Of a stretch of 64,000 nt of DNA, positions 25,716 to 34,521 are shown in pieces. The position numbers and the translations under genes were made by a program. The first letter of the stretch is position 1. Each line of letters begins with the position of its first letter. The notes beneath the pieces were generated by a model. That model did no database searches, was not told where the DNA came from, and saw only the letters and a list, made by a program, of their open reading frames with translations. Source of the stretch: Roseivivax sp. GX 12232 (GTDB lineage Bacteria > Pseudomonadota > Alphaproteobacteria > Rhodobacterales > Rhodobacteraceae). The stretch lies in contig NZ_JAJSEC010000002.1 in assembly GCF_021272185.1 (NCBI RefSeq), positions 485,187-549,186 of the forward strand, in the 5' to 3' direction.

Positions 25716-28538
25716 TCAGGTGGTGAAACGGTCGAAAGAAAAGGCGGCGAGGTCCTGCCGCAACTGGCCCGAAAGCGCCGCTGCGGCCGCCTCACGGCCC
25801 ATGAGCGGGCCGAGCGTGTAGCCATTGGCCGTGGCCGCGACGACCACCCCGGGCGCGCCGGGCAGCGCCCCGATCAGCGGCGCGCCGTCGATGTCGATGT
25901 TCATCGCGGCCCAGCTGCGCAGGACCCGGAGGCCGCCGACCGCCGGCACCGTGCGGGCGGCGACCCAGAGGTTGCCCTCGAGGCTCTCGGGCAGCACCCG
26001 CGACTGACCGCCCGGACCGGTCTCGGCGGTCCAGGCACCGCCGATCAAGACGGTGCCCGCCTGGGTCTGCTTCATGGTCAGATGCCGGTCCGCATGGGCG
26101 ACGAGGCAGGGCAGCACCGGGCCGGTGCGTTCGGTGACCACCATCTGCAGCGGCGCGCCGCGCACGGGCACGCGGGCGCCCAGCATAGCGCCGAGCTCCG
26201 CCGACCAGCCGCCCGCGGCGATCAGCACGCGGCGCGCGCGCAGGGGTCCGCGCGGAGTCTCGGCCGCGTAGCCCGAGCCGTCGCGCGCCAGCCCCGTCAC
26301 TGGGGTCTGTTCCTCGAAAGCCACGCCCAGGGCGCGGGCCTCGGCGATCAGCGCAAGCGAGGCCGCCAGCGGGTTGATCTTGCCCTCGCCCGGACACCAG
26401 GCGGCGGCGACCATGCGCTCGGAGATGGCAGGCGCGATCTGGCGGAGGCGCTCGGGGCCGATAATCTCGGTCTCGACGCCGACCCGCGCCTCGGAGCGGG
26501 CCTTCTCCTCGAGGAAGGGGATCTGCTCGGCGGTCTCGGCGACCATGAGCCCGCCGGTGGTGGCCATCTCGAAATCCGCGCCGAGGCCGGTTTCCAGCTC
26601 CTGCCAGAGCGCGATGCTTTCCTGTTGCAGCGGCAGGGTGCGCAGCTGCAGGTCGCCGCCGCCCACGGCCTTCTGGCCGAAGTCCCAGGACAGAAGCTGG
26701 AGATGCAGGCTGCCGGCGTTGCCGCCCGAGGCCTCGGCGTTGAGCCAGCCACGCTCGAGCACCGAGACCCGCGCGCCCTCGCGGGCGGCAAAGAGCGCCG
26801 CGGAGATGCCGGTCACGCCGCCGCCGATCACCAGAAGGTCGACCGCGTCCTGCGGAAGCGGCGCGCGCTCCGGGGCGCCGGGCCGGGCCGCAGGGGCGCT
26901 TTCGCGGTGCCCGCCCCATTCCGGCTTCTCCCGCGAGAGCGCGGAGAGCGGCACGGGCTTGCCGGGGATCTGCGGCGCGAAGAGCCGCTCGGGCGCGGGC
27001 GTGGTGCCCGCCTCCGAGAGCATCCGCAGCGCCACGGGCAGGCAATAGCGGCCCTGGCAGCGGCCCATGCCCATGCGCGTCGCGCGTTTCAGCGCGCCGG
27101 GGTCGCGGGCGCCCGCAGAGATGGCCTCGGAGAGCTGCCCGGCGCTCACGGCCTCGCAGCGGCAGACCATGGCGTCAGGCGCGGGCGGGCCCGGCGGCGG
27201 GGCGTCGAAGAGCTGCCAGAGCGCGGCCTGGAAGCGGCGCGCGGCGCGGAACGGTGCGTCCGAGACTTCGGGTGCCGTTAGCCCCAGCGCGCGGGCCACA
27301 CCGGCGCCGCAGAGCGCGCCCTGCGCCTCTGCGGCGGGCGCGCCGCCCATGCCGCCCGCGTCGCCCGCGATCCAGAAGCCGGGCACCGAGGTCTCGCCCC
27401 CGGGGCCGCGCTCGGGCACCGGCAGCCCGCTTCGGGGCTCGGGCGTGAGGCGTGCGCCGAGCTGGCGGGCCAGCTCCATCTGCGGTTGGAAGCCCGCGCC
27501 GATGCAGATGGTGCCCGCGGCGATCTCGCGCGTGGCGCTCCCGCCGACCCGGGCCAGGCGCGCGCCCTCCTCGGTGATCTCGCGCAGCTCCCAGCCGGTC
27601 AGGACGGGCACCCGCGCACGGGCCAGCGCCAGCCGCTGCCGCAGCCCCGCGCCGATCAGTGCAGGCGCGCGCATCACGGCGCGCAGGAAGGCCCCGGGGC
27701 GGTCGAGCCGGGCGCGGTCGACCAGCGCCGCGACCTCGCCGCCGAGGCGCAGGATCTCGTCGGCAAGCTGCCAGCCAAGCGGCCCCTGCCCGGCGATCAG
27801 CACCGGGCCCGGCGGCAGGACGCCGTATCGGCGGACCAGCGTCTGCGCCCCGCCGATGCTGAGGACATTGGAGCCGGTCCAGCCGGGCACCACGGGCGGC
27901 AGCTCGTAGCCGCCGCTCGCTAGAACGACCTGCGTCGCGCTGAGCGTGAGCGACCGCGCGCCGTCGCTGCGAAGAGTGAAGCCGCCCTCCGTGCGGGCGT
28001 GCCAGACGGTCTGGCCCTGCAGGATCTCGACACCCGCGCGGGTGACCTCGGCGCGGAGCGCATCGCCCGCGCGGTGCTGCGCGTCGGCGGGGGTGTCACC
28101 CCGGAACCCTTCACTGCGCGGCTTGAAATACTGCCCGCCCGGGGCATCGCGTTCGTCCAGGACCAGGACCGAGGCCCCTGCCCCGGCCAGCACCAGCGCC
28201 GCGCGCAGGCCCGCCGGCCCCGCGCCGATCACCACCACGTCCACGCGGCGGACCTCGGGTGGCGGCGCCTCGCCCGCCCAGGGGTCGGGTGTCCCTTCGC
28301 GGTCGTCCATGGCGCGGACAGCCATGCCCGGGGAGAGCTTGGTCATGCAGGCCAGCCGCCCCGCGCCGCCGTCGACGGAGATGAGGCAATCCTGGCAGAC
28401 GCCCATGCCGCAGAACATCGCCCGGTCCTGCCCGGCACAGCCCGTCCCCAGCCGCCGCACGCCGGCGGCGGTCAGCGCCGCGGCGATGCTGTCGCCGGGC
28501 CGCCCTTCGAGCGGCGCGCCGTTCCAGGTGAACCTCAT
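25716..28538 (-). CDS. Triple-fusion FAD-dependent amino-acid dehydrogenase (HcnA-HcnB-HcnC-like)
   Basis: A 940-residue fusion of three usually separate subunits. Residues 1-90 are a 2Fe-2S ferredoxin-like module (C43, C48, C51, C64), like HcnA. About 98-500 is an FAD/NAD(P)-binding oxidoreductase like HcnB (GAGPAG at 105-110) with a BFD-like 2Fe-2S site (C459, C461, C494, C499). About 565-940 is a D-amino-acid-oxidase-fold flavoprotein like HcnC (GGGVTG at 572-577). This set occurs in cyanide synthase, opine oxidase and D-hydroxyproline dehydrogenase. The DapA-like neighbour favours an amino-acid or imino-acid substrate. The actual substrate is unknown. Confidence 0.88.
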   Translation of the reverse strand: MRFTWNGAPLEGRPGDSIAAALTAAGVRRLGTGCAGQDRAMFCGMGVCQDCLISVDGGAGRLACMTKLSPGMAVRAMDDREGTPDPWAGEAPPPEVRRVDVVVIGAGPAGLRAALVLAGAGASVLVLDERDAPGGQYFKPRSEGFRGDTPADAQHRAGDALRAEVTRAGVEILQGQTVWHARTEGGFTLRSDGARSLTLSATQVVLASGGYELPPVVPGWTGSNVLSIGGAQTLVRRYGVLPPGPVLIAGQGPLGWQLADEILRLGGEVAALVDRARLDRPGAFLRAVMRAPALIGAGLRQRLALARARVPVLTGWELREITEEGARLARVGGSATREIAAGTICIGAGFQPQMELARQLGARLTPEPRSGLPVPERGPGGETSVPGFWIAGDAGGMGGAPAAEAQGALCGAGVARALGLTAPEVSDAPFRAARRFQAALWQLFDAPPPGPPAPDAMVCRCEAVSAGQLSEAISAGARDPGALKRATRMGMGRCQGRYCLPVALRMLSEAGTTPAPERLFAPQIPGKPVPLSALSREKPEWGGHRESAPAARPGAPERAPLPQDAVDLLVIGGGVTGISAALFAAREGARVSVLERGWLNAEASGGNAGSLHLQLLSWDFGQKAVGGGDLQLRTLPLQQESIALWQELETGLGADFEMATTGGLMVAETAEQIPFLEEKARSEARVGVETEIIGPERLRQIAPAISERMVAAAWCPGEGKINPLAASLALIAEARALGVAFEEQTPVTGLARDGSGYAAETPRGPLRARRVLIAAGGWSAELGAMLGARVPVRGAPLQMVVTERTGPVLPCLVAHADRHLTMKQTQAGTVLIGGAWTAETGPGGQSRVLPESLEGNLWVAARTVPAVGGLRVLRSWAAMNIDIDGAPLIGALPGAPGVVVAATANGYTLGPLMGREAAAAALSGQLRQDLAAFSFDRFTT

Positions 28539-28543
28539 GGCGG

Positions 28544-29437
28544 TCAGGCCTCGGCGCCTTCCAGAAGCCCCACCGCCGCCAAAGCCTGGCGCAGTTCGGG
28601 CATCTCGGCCTCGGGCAGCGGCAGGCGCGGGCTGCGCGGCGCGCCGGTCGGCAGGCCCATGATCTCGAGCGCCGCCTTGGATGCCGAGACGTAGCGATGC
28701 CCACCCACCAGCCGGATCACCGGCAGGATGCGCGCGTAAAGCGCCCGGGCCGCGTCGTAGTCCTGCGCATCCGCGGTCAGGCTGAAGAGCCGCGCGCAGT
28801 CCCTGGGCAGGATGTTGGAGCCGACCGCGACCCAGCCCTCGGCGCCGTTCACGAAGCTTTCGAAGCCCATGATGCCGCCGAAGACGGTCATCCGGTCGCC
28901 GCAGAGATCGAGGATGTCGCGCACGCGGGTCACATCCATCGTGCTTTCCTTGATGTAATCCACCCCGCGCAGCGTCGAGAGCCGCGCCACCACCTGCGGG
29001 GTCAGGTCGACATTGGCCGTCGCGGGGTTGTTGTAGAGCATGATCGGCAGCACCGTCGCCTCGCTGATCCGGGCGTAATGTCGGTAGAGCTCCTCCTCGG
29101 TGGGGGTCGAGTAGAAGGGCGGGATGATCATCACCCCGTCGGCGCCCACCGCCTCGGCCATGCGGCAGTTCTCGATCACCGCCTCGGTGCTTTCGGCGCC
29201 CGCGCCCAGAAGCACCGGCACCCGGCCCGCCACGGTGTCGACGACGCAGCGCGCCACCGCCTCGCGCTCGGCGGGGCTGAGCGAGAGGAACTCGCCGGTG
29301 GAGCCCAGCGGGATCAACCCGTGGATGCCCTCGCGGACCTGCCAGTCGGTGAAGCGCGCCATGCGGGCCGCATCGAAGGTGCCCGCGTCGTCATAGGCCG
29401 TGACCATCACGGAATAGGTGCCGCGAAATCGGGTCAT
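28544..29437 (-). CDS. DapA/NAL family lyase (dihydrodipicolinate synthase-like)
   Basis: A 297-residue class I aldolase or lyase. The Schiff-base lysine is K163 in DYIKESTMD, the family tyrosine is Y135 in LYNNPAT, and the pyruvate-binding GSTGE loop is at 45-49. It is not in a lysine-biosynthesis context, so it probably acts on a keto acid or a pyrroline carboxylate. A 1-pyrroline-4-hydroxy-2-carboxylate deaminase is one family option given the adjacent HcnABC-like dehydrogenase, but not established. The ATG at 29435-29437 overlaps the previous stop by ATGA; the frame extends upstream without DapA similarity. Confidence 0.87.
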   Translation of the reverse strand: MTRFRGTYSVMVTAYDDAGTFDAARMARFTDWQVREGIHGLIPLGSTGEFLSLSPAEREAVARCVVDTVAGRVPVLLGAGAESTEAVIENCRMAEAVGADGVMIIPPFYSTPTEEELYRHYARISEATVLPIMLYNNPATANVDLTPQVVARLSTLRGVDYIKESTMDVTRVRDILDLCGDRMTVFGGIMGFESFVNGAEGWVAVGSNILPRDCARLFSLTADAQDYDAARALYARILPVIRLVGGHRYVSASKAALEIMGLPTGAPRSPRLPLPEAEMPELRQALAAVGLLEGAEA

Positions 29438-30456
29438 TGCGGGATCTCCTTGAGGTTGAGAAGTCGAAGGGGCGTGTCGCGGATCAGCGCCGCGATCAGC
29501 CCCGGAGGAAAGGCCAGCCGGCGCATCAGCCCGGTGACATTGCGCAGGATGTGGCCGTAGCCGTGCCCGCCCCAGCGGCGCAGGCGGGTCTTGGTGCAGA
29601 TGTCCTGCGAGATCGCGACCTGCGCGCCGAAGCCCTGCGCGGCCAGATCGGCGATCTGGCGCAGGCGTCCAAGGTCGGTGGGCAGTTCGACGGTCTCGGT
29701 CATCCAGTAGTGCGATTGTTCGATGCCGAAGAAATCCCATTCCACCACCGCCCCGCGGTCCAGAAGCGGCGCGATGCCCCGGCCCTCGGGATGGGTGCGG
29801 TCCATGTGGCAGAGGACCACCCGGCGCAGGTCGGCGCCGTTGCTCGCGAGGATGTCGAGGATCTCTCCGCAGGCCGTTTCGTGGCGCCCGGGATGCACCG
29901 AGATCGCAGCACCTGTCGCGGCCTGCGCGCCCGCCGCGGCGGAGAGCGCCCGGGCCTCGAAGGGGGTGAGCGGCCAGCTGCAGCCCATCTCTCCGATGAT
30001 GCCCGCGCGGACCTCGGTGCCGTCGAGGCCCTCGGTCACCTCGGCGGTGAAAAGATCGCAGAGCGCCTCGGCGGACAGGGCCCGGACATCGGACGGAACC
30101 CGGTCCTCGACATAGGTGCCGGCCGCGGCCACGAGATGCACGCCGCTCTCGCGCGCCGCGCGGGCCAGACCTTCCGCGTCGCGGGCCAACCCGCGCACCG
30201 ATTGGTCGACCACCAGCCCGCCGCCGTCCTCGGCGAAAAGCGCCAGTTCGCGCGTGGCCACCCCGACGTCGCGCTGGCAGGCATTGGCCGCCAGCTCGTT
30301 CGAGCGGTAGTCGGCCTGCCAGCGCGCCTCGGGCACAATCGGCGCCTCGGGAACGCCCGAGGCCCCCGGCGGCACGATGTCGAAAAGGACATGTTCGTGC
30401 AGCATGACCGGCCCGACCGCGTCCGGGGACAGGTCACCCAATACCGTTCGGATCAC
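29434..30456 (-). CDS. Phosphotriesterase-family metallohydrolase
   Basis: A 340-residue TIM-barrel amidohydrolase of the phosphotriesterase branch. Metal ligands are visible: H20 and H22 in LHEHV, E156 (GIIGEMG, the glutamate-bridged variant in place of a carboxylated lysine), H188 in SVHPG, H217 in CHMDR and D285 in SQDI. Members include lactonases and esterases as well as phosphotriesterases, so the name does not fix the substrate. The start is GTG at 30454-30456 with AAGGGG 8 bases upstream. It follows the transporter genes and precedes the DapA-like gene by overlap. Confidence 0.87.
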   Translation of the reverse strand: MIRTVLGDLSPDAVGPVMLHEHVLFDIVPPGASGVPEAPIVPEARWQADYRSNELAANACQRDVGVATRELALFAEDGGGLVVDQSVRGLARDAEGLARAARESGVHLVAAAGTYVEDRVPSDVRALSAEALCDLFTAEVTEGLDGTEVRAGIIGEMGCSWPLTPFEARALSAAAGAQAATGAAISVHPGRHETACGEILDILASNGADLRRVVLCHMDRTHPEGRGIAPLLDRGAVVEWDFFGIEQSHYWMTETVELPTDLGRLRQIADLAAQGFGAQVAISQDICTKTRLRRWGGHGYGHILRNVTGLMRRLAFPPGLIAALIRDTPLRLLNLKEIPQ

Positions 30457-30467
30457 CGCACCGCCCC

Positions 30468-31304
30468 TTACAGGATCTTCGACAGGAAGAGCTTGGTGTG
30501 CTCGCTCTGGGGGTTGGTGAAGAACTCCTCGGGCGGGGCCTCCTCGACGATCATGCCGTCGGCCATCATCAGAACGCGGTCGGCGGCGGCGCGGGCGAAG
30601 CCCATCTCGTGGGTGACCACGATCATCGTCATGCCCTGGCGCGAGAGGTCGATCATCACCTCGAGCACCTCCGAGATCATCTCGGGGTCGAGCGCCGAGG
30701 TCGGCTCGTCAAACAGCATGACCTGCGGCCGCATGGCCAGCGCCCGGGCGATGGCAACGCGCTGCTGCTGGCCGCCCGAAAGCTGGCTCGGGAAGGCGTC
30801 GGCCTTGTCCGGCAGCCCCACCCGGGCCAGGAGTTCGCGGGCGTGTTCCTCGGCCTTGGCGGGCGCCTCGCCGAGGATCTTCACCGGCCCGACGGTGATG
30901 TTCTTCATCACGTCGAGATGCGGGAAGAGATTGAAGGACTGGAACACCATGCCCATGTTGCGGCGCTGGCGCGCGACCTTGCGGTCGCTCAGCGCCACGC
31001 GCTTGCCGCCCTGGTCCTGGCGGTAGCCCATGAGCTCTCCGCAGGCCAGGATCGAGCCGCCCTCGATGGTCTCCAGGTGGTCGATGCAGCGCAGGAGCGT
31101 GGATTTGCCCGAGCCCGAGCGGCCGGCGATCACCACCACCTCTCCGGTGCGCACGGTCAGGCTGACGTCGCGCAGCACCACGTTCGATCCGAAGCGCTTC
31201 TCGACGTCGCGGATCTCGACGATGGGCGGGCCGAGGTCGCGGGGGCCTGCCGGGGCGACCGGCAGGACTTCGGCGTTCATATGGGTCATCTTCTCGTCCT
31301 CCAT
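30468..31304 (-). CDS. Polar amino-acid ABC transporter ATP-binding protein
   Basis: A 278-residue ATPase of the GlnQ/HisP type. Walker A is GRSGSGKST, the Q-loop is [18 protein letters not shown], the signature is [15 protein letters not shown], Walker B is [15 protein letters not shown], and the switch region is VVTHEMGFA. The N-terminal ~28 residues extend beyond the usual start; a second ATG at 31287-31289 is possible. It follows the permease gene by one base and shares the operon with a family 3 binding protein, so it energises uptake of a polar amino acid or related nitrogen compound. Confidence 0.93.
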   Translation of the reverse strand: MEDEKMTHMNAEVLPVAPAGPRDLGPPIVEIRDVEKRFGSNVVLRDVSLTVRTGEVVVIAGRSGSGKSTLLRCIDHLETIEGGSILACGELMGYRQDQGGKRVALSDRKVARQRRNMGMVFQSFNLFPHLDVMKNITVGPVKILGEAPAKAEEHARELLARVGLPDKADAFPSQLSGGQQQRVAIARALAMRPQVMLFDEPTSALDPEMISEVLEVMIDLSRQGMTMIVVTHEMGFARAAADRVLMMADGMIVEEAPPEEFFTNPQSEHTKLFLSKIL

Positions 31305-31305
31305 C

Positions 31306-32034
31306 TCAGACCTGGGCCGCCTGGCCGGTGAGCACCGGGTTGGGGCGCTTGCCGTCGTCCGCGGCCACGGGGCCGAAGGGCCGGTCGTAATGCGCCTCGA
31401 GCCGCTTCTGCACCAGGCCCCAGACGGTGGTCATCAGGAGGTACCAGCAGGCGGCGCACATATAGGCCTCGAGCACCTTGAACTCGAGCTGCGCGAGCTG
31501 CTGGGTGCGTCGGAACAGCTCCTCCATGGAGATCACCGAGGCCAGCGAGGTGGTCTTGATCATCAGGTTGAACTGGTTGCCGAGCGGCGGAATGATCACC
31601 CGCGTCGCCTGCGGGATGATCACGATCCGCATGCGCTGCGCCCAGGTCATGCCAAGCGCGAGGCTTGCATCCTCCTGGCCCTTGTTGACCGACAGGATGC
31701 CCGAGCGGACGATCTCGGCGAAATAGGCGGCCTCGTGCAGCGAGAGCGCGATGATCGCGCTTTCCACCACGCCGAGCTTGATCCCGACCTTGGGCAGGAC
31801 GGTGTAGATGATCACCATCTGCACCAGGAGCGGCGTGCCGCGCCAGATCCAGATGTAGGTATTGGCGATCTGCCGCAGCACGAGGTTCTTGGACATCTTC
31901 ATGAAGGCCACGACGACCCCCAGCGAACAGCCCAGCACCATGGCCACGATCGACAGCCAGATCGTCGTCCAGACCCCGCTCAGCATGTAGTCGCTGAAAA
32001 GGAATTGCATGAAGTGGTCCCAGCTCCAGGACAT
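31306..32034 (-). CDS. Polar amino-acid ABC transporter permease
   Basis: A 242-residue inner-membrane protein with about five membrane helices. The HisM/GlnP-type cytoplasmic loop is present: [29 protein letters not shown], which contacts the ATPase. It is the only permease in the cluster and probably works as a homodimer. It is transcribed after the binding-protein gene and just before the ATPase gene. The ligand cannot be read from it. Confidence 0.92.
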   Translation of the reverse strand: MSWSWDHFMQFLFSDYMLSGVWTTIWLSIVAMVLGCSLGVVVAFMKMSKNLVLRQIANTYIWIWRGTPLLVQMVIIYTVLPKVGIKLGVVESAIIALSLHEAAYFAEIVRSGILSVNKGQEDASLALGMTWAQRMRIVIIPQATRVIIPPLGNQFNLMIKTTSLASVISMEELFRRTQQLAQLEFKVLEAYMCAACWYLLMTTVWGLVQKRLEAHYDRPFGPVAADDGKRPNPVLTGQAAQV

Positions 32035-32101
32035 GTGGTTTCCCTCCGGATTCGGGGCGGCAGGATGCTGCCGCCCCCGGTGTGGTCATGCCTCGGCCGG
32101 A

Positions 32102-32947
32102 TCAGTTGCCGGAGTAGAAATAGGTGAACTCGCCGGGCCAGCGGTCCCAGACGTCGATCTTGGTGGTGCCATAGGCATCCATCATCGCGTCATAGGTGCC
32201 GTCGGCCTTCATCGCGTTCAGCGCATCGGCCACGGCCTGGGCCAGGTCGGGCTCGTCGAAGGCGAAGGCCCCGGGGGTGCCGGGATAAAGCCCCGTCGCC
32301 GCCTTCGAGAACTGCCCCTGCTCCTGGTAGTAGGAGCCGATGGCATCGCCCGCGAAGACCGCCGAAATCTGCCCGCCGCCAAGCGCGAGGAAGACCTCGC
32401 CGTAGGTGTTGAAGGCGCGGATATCCATCGGGTCGAGCCCCTCGGCCACCTGGGCGTCGTTGATCTCGTTGAGCTTCTTCTCCTCGAAGCCCGCGATCTC
32501 CACGCCGACGGGATGGCCCGCGAGGTCCTTGGGCGCCGAGAAGCCCTCGGGGTTGCCGGCCGCGGCGATCAGCGCCAGGGCGTTCACCGAATAGGGCACG
32601 AGCTGCATGAAGCCCGCCCGCTCGTCGGTGAAATAGAGCCCGGTGTTGATCATGTCCCAGCGGTCGGCATCGAGGCCGGGGATCTGCACCGCGAAGTCGA
32701 CGTTGCGGTAGACCGGCTCGAGGCAGAGACGCTTGGCGATCTCGTCGCCCATGTCGCGGTGCAGGCCCGCGATATTGCCGTCCTTGTCGATATACTGCTT
32801 TGGCGGGATCGTCGCGTTAATCGACATGGTCAGCTTGCCGTCCTCGACAAGCGGCAGATCCGCCGGGCAGTCCTGCGCCAGCGCGGCGCCGGTCGAAAGG
32901 CTCAGAAGGGTGGCCAGCGCCGTCCCTGTCATCAAGGTCTTGGTCAT
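32102..32947 (-). CDS. Polar amino-acid ABC transporter substrate-binding protein (family 3)
   Basis: A 281-residue periplasmic binding protein. The signal peptide ends near LAQDC (residue 25-26). The family 3 fold is shown by INATIPPKQYIDKDGNIAGLHRDMGDEIAKRL, VDFAVQIPGLDADRWDMINTGLYFTDERA with the arginine that binds the substrate carboxylate, and a VGVEIAG strand. It starts the transporter part of the operon, 69 bases after the M20 gene. The neighbouring hydrolase, lyase and flavoenzyme suggest an unusual amino-acid-like substrate rather than a standard amino acid. Confidence 0.9.
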   Translation of the reverse strand: MTKTLMTGTALATLLSLSTGAALAQDCPADLPLVEDGKLTMSINATIPPKQYIDKDGNIAGLHRDMGDEIAKRLCLEPVYRNVDFAVQIPGLDADRWDMINTGLYFTDERAGFMQLVPYSVNALALIAAAGNPEGFSAPKDLAGHPVGVEIAGFEEKKLNEINDAQVAEGLDPMDIRAFNTYGEVFLALGGGQISAVFAGDAIGSYYQEQGQFSKAATGLYPGTPGAFAFDEPDLAQAVADALNAMKADGTYDAMMDAYGTTKIDVWDRWPGEFTYFYSGN

Positions 32948-33016
32948 CGTGTCGTTCCTCTGTTGGTGGGATGGGGTCGGGGCCGCTTCATCGGCCCTCT
33001 GTTAAATCTGGAAATG

Positions 33017-34327
33017 TCAGGACGGGGCGCCGGGGCGCGCGCCGCTGCACCAGTCGGTCACGACCCGGGTCGTGACCTCGACCATGCGCAGGAAGTCGGC
33101 CACATCGACCCATTCGTCGCGCTTCTCGTTCTGGCTGAGATCGCCGCAGAGACAGCCGAAAGCGACGCAGGGGATGCCCGCCTCGACCGGCGGATTGCGG
33201 ATGTCCGAGGAGGTATGCATCACGTTCACATACGGCGCCTCGCCGGTGACATCCGAGACCGCCCGCGCGGTCACCTGGTAGAGCGGATGCTCTTCCGGCA
33301 CATGCGCGCCGGTCACGCCGGTCAGCCAGTCGATGCGCGGGGGATTGTCGCGCAGCCAGTCGTCGGCCTCGGCGGCGCGGGCGACGGCCTCCTCGACCTC
33401 GGCGCGGACCTCGGCCAGCGTCTCGCCCGGCGGGAAGGACAGCGCCCCGCCCATCTCGCAGGTCTCGGCGATGCGGGCGAATTTGCCCATCTCGCCGCAG
33501 CGGATGCGCGAGATATGCAGGTTGGTGGCGCGGCCGACCCGGGCCTCGATCTGCGGCTGGCGGATGCGGCGGGCGCGGTCCTCGGCCAGTTCCATCAGCG
33601 CGGCATGCACCAGCACCGCCTTGTCGACGGGATTGGCCGCGAGATGGGAAAAGGCGGTCTGGCCGGGCTCGGTGGTGTCGGGCGCCTGGCCGGTCACGGT
33701 GATGCGGAACTCCACCTGCCCCGAGGCCAGCGCCTTGATCTCGCGCATGCCGACGCCGGATTCGGCGGGATGCAGGTAGAGCGCGGCATCGGCGGAAAGA
33801 CCGTCGTGCAAGAGCGCCGCCACGCCCCGGGCGTAGCGCTTCGAGGGCGTGGAGGCGAAGACCGCCCGGCCGAGCGGCGCGCCATGGGCGGCGGCGGCCT
33901 CGATCGCGAGGACCGCGGCGGCGCAGCCCGCCAGGTCGTCGGCGACACCCCAGCCGTAGAGCTTGCCGTCCTCGACCTCGCCGGCGAAGGCGTCGTGGCG
34001 CCAGGCCTCGGCGTCGCGCATGGGCTCGCCGTCGGGATGGGCGAAGATCAGCAGGCTCGGCAGATCCGCCTGCCCCGTGAGCCTGCCCACCACGGCGCTG
34101 CGCCGTTCGGTGGCGCGGGAGGCATCGGCGGCGAACTCGCCTTTCACCGGCACCTCGGCGGGATCGTAGTCGCGGGTCTCGACGCTGCAGCCGGCCTGCG
34201 CGAGCCGCGCGGCGATGGCGGCCTGGACGGCGGCTTCGCCCTTGGGCTGGAGCGCGATCAATTCGCGCAGAAAGGCAATCGCGCTGTCGCTGCGGGTTTC
34301 GGGCGGCCTGGCGGTGGTCATCATCAT
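33017..34327 (-). CDS. M20 family metallohydrolase (ArgE/DapE-like)
   Basis: A 436-residue binuclear zinc hydrolase. The first metal site is FAHPDGEP and the second DDLAGCAAAV (aspartate bridging, following GWGVAD); the catalytic and remaining ligands fall in GALSFPPGE and the C-terminal MHTSSDIRNPPV region, with a lid domain in between. The family removes N-acyl or N-carbamoyl groups or cleaves dipeptides. It is the first gene of the operon and divergent from the GntR gene. Three successive ATG codons (34319-34327) follow GGAGGGGAGA, so the exact start is uncertain by two codons. Confidence 0.87.
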   Translation of the reverse strand: MMMTTARPPETRSDSAIAFLRELIALQPKGEAAVQAAIAARLAQAGCSVETRDYDPAEVPVKGEFAADASRATERRSAVVGRLTGQADLPSLLIFAHPDGEPMRDAEAWRHDAFAGEVEDGKLYGWGVADDLAGCAAAVLAIEAAAAHGAPLGRAVFASTPSKRYARGVAALLHDGLSADAALYLHPAESGVGMREIKALASGQVEFRITVTGQAPDTTEPGQTAFSHLAANPVDKAVLVHAALMELAEDRARRIRQPQIEARVGRATNLHISRIRCGEMGKFARIAETCEMGGALSFPPGETLAEVRAEVEEAVARAAEADDWLRDNPPRIDWLTGVTGAHVPEEHPLYQVTARAVSDVTGEAPYVNVMHTSSDIRNPPVEAGIPCVAFGCLCGDLSQNEKRDEWVDVADFLRMVEVTTRVVTDWCSGARPGAPS

Positions 34328-34350
34328 TCTCCCCTCCGTCGCGTCCCGAC

Positions 34351-34359
34351 GGTATACAA
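34351..34359. promoter_or_regulatory. Possible operator for the divergent GntR regulator
   Basis: GGTATACAA, with the palindromic core GTATAC, lies in the shared gap between the M20 gene (start 34327) and the GntR gene. A related GGCATACATGAAATACA lies at about 34403-34419. FCD-type GntR proteins often bind TGGTATACCA-like sites. The match is short, so this is a suggestion. Confidence 0.25.
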
Positions 34360-34521
34360 TTCAACATTCATAGTGCACGATCAAAACGCAATAGATTTTT
34401 GGTGGCATACATGAAATACACGGGAAGACCCGCGGCAGAGGCCTCCGCAGCGCCGCGGTTTTCATCGCCGCGACAGTTGGTTGCCCGGCTTCCGGGCAGC
34501 CGCGAAACGAAGAGTGACGCC

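Noticed and set aside
32009..34414. Plus-strand 801-codon open frame opposite the transporter and M20 genes
   Set aside because: It is antisense to genes with clear motifs and has no ribosome-binding site or domain.
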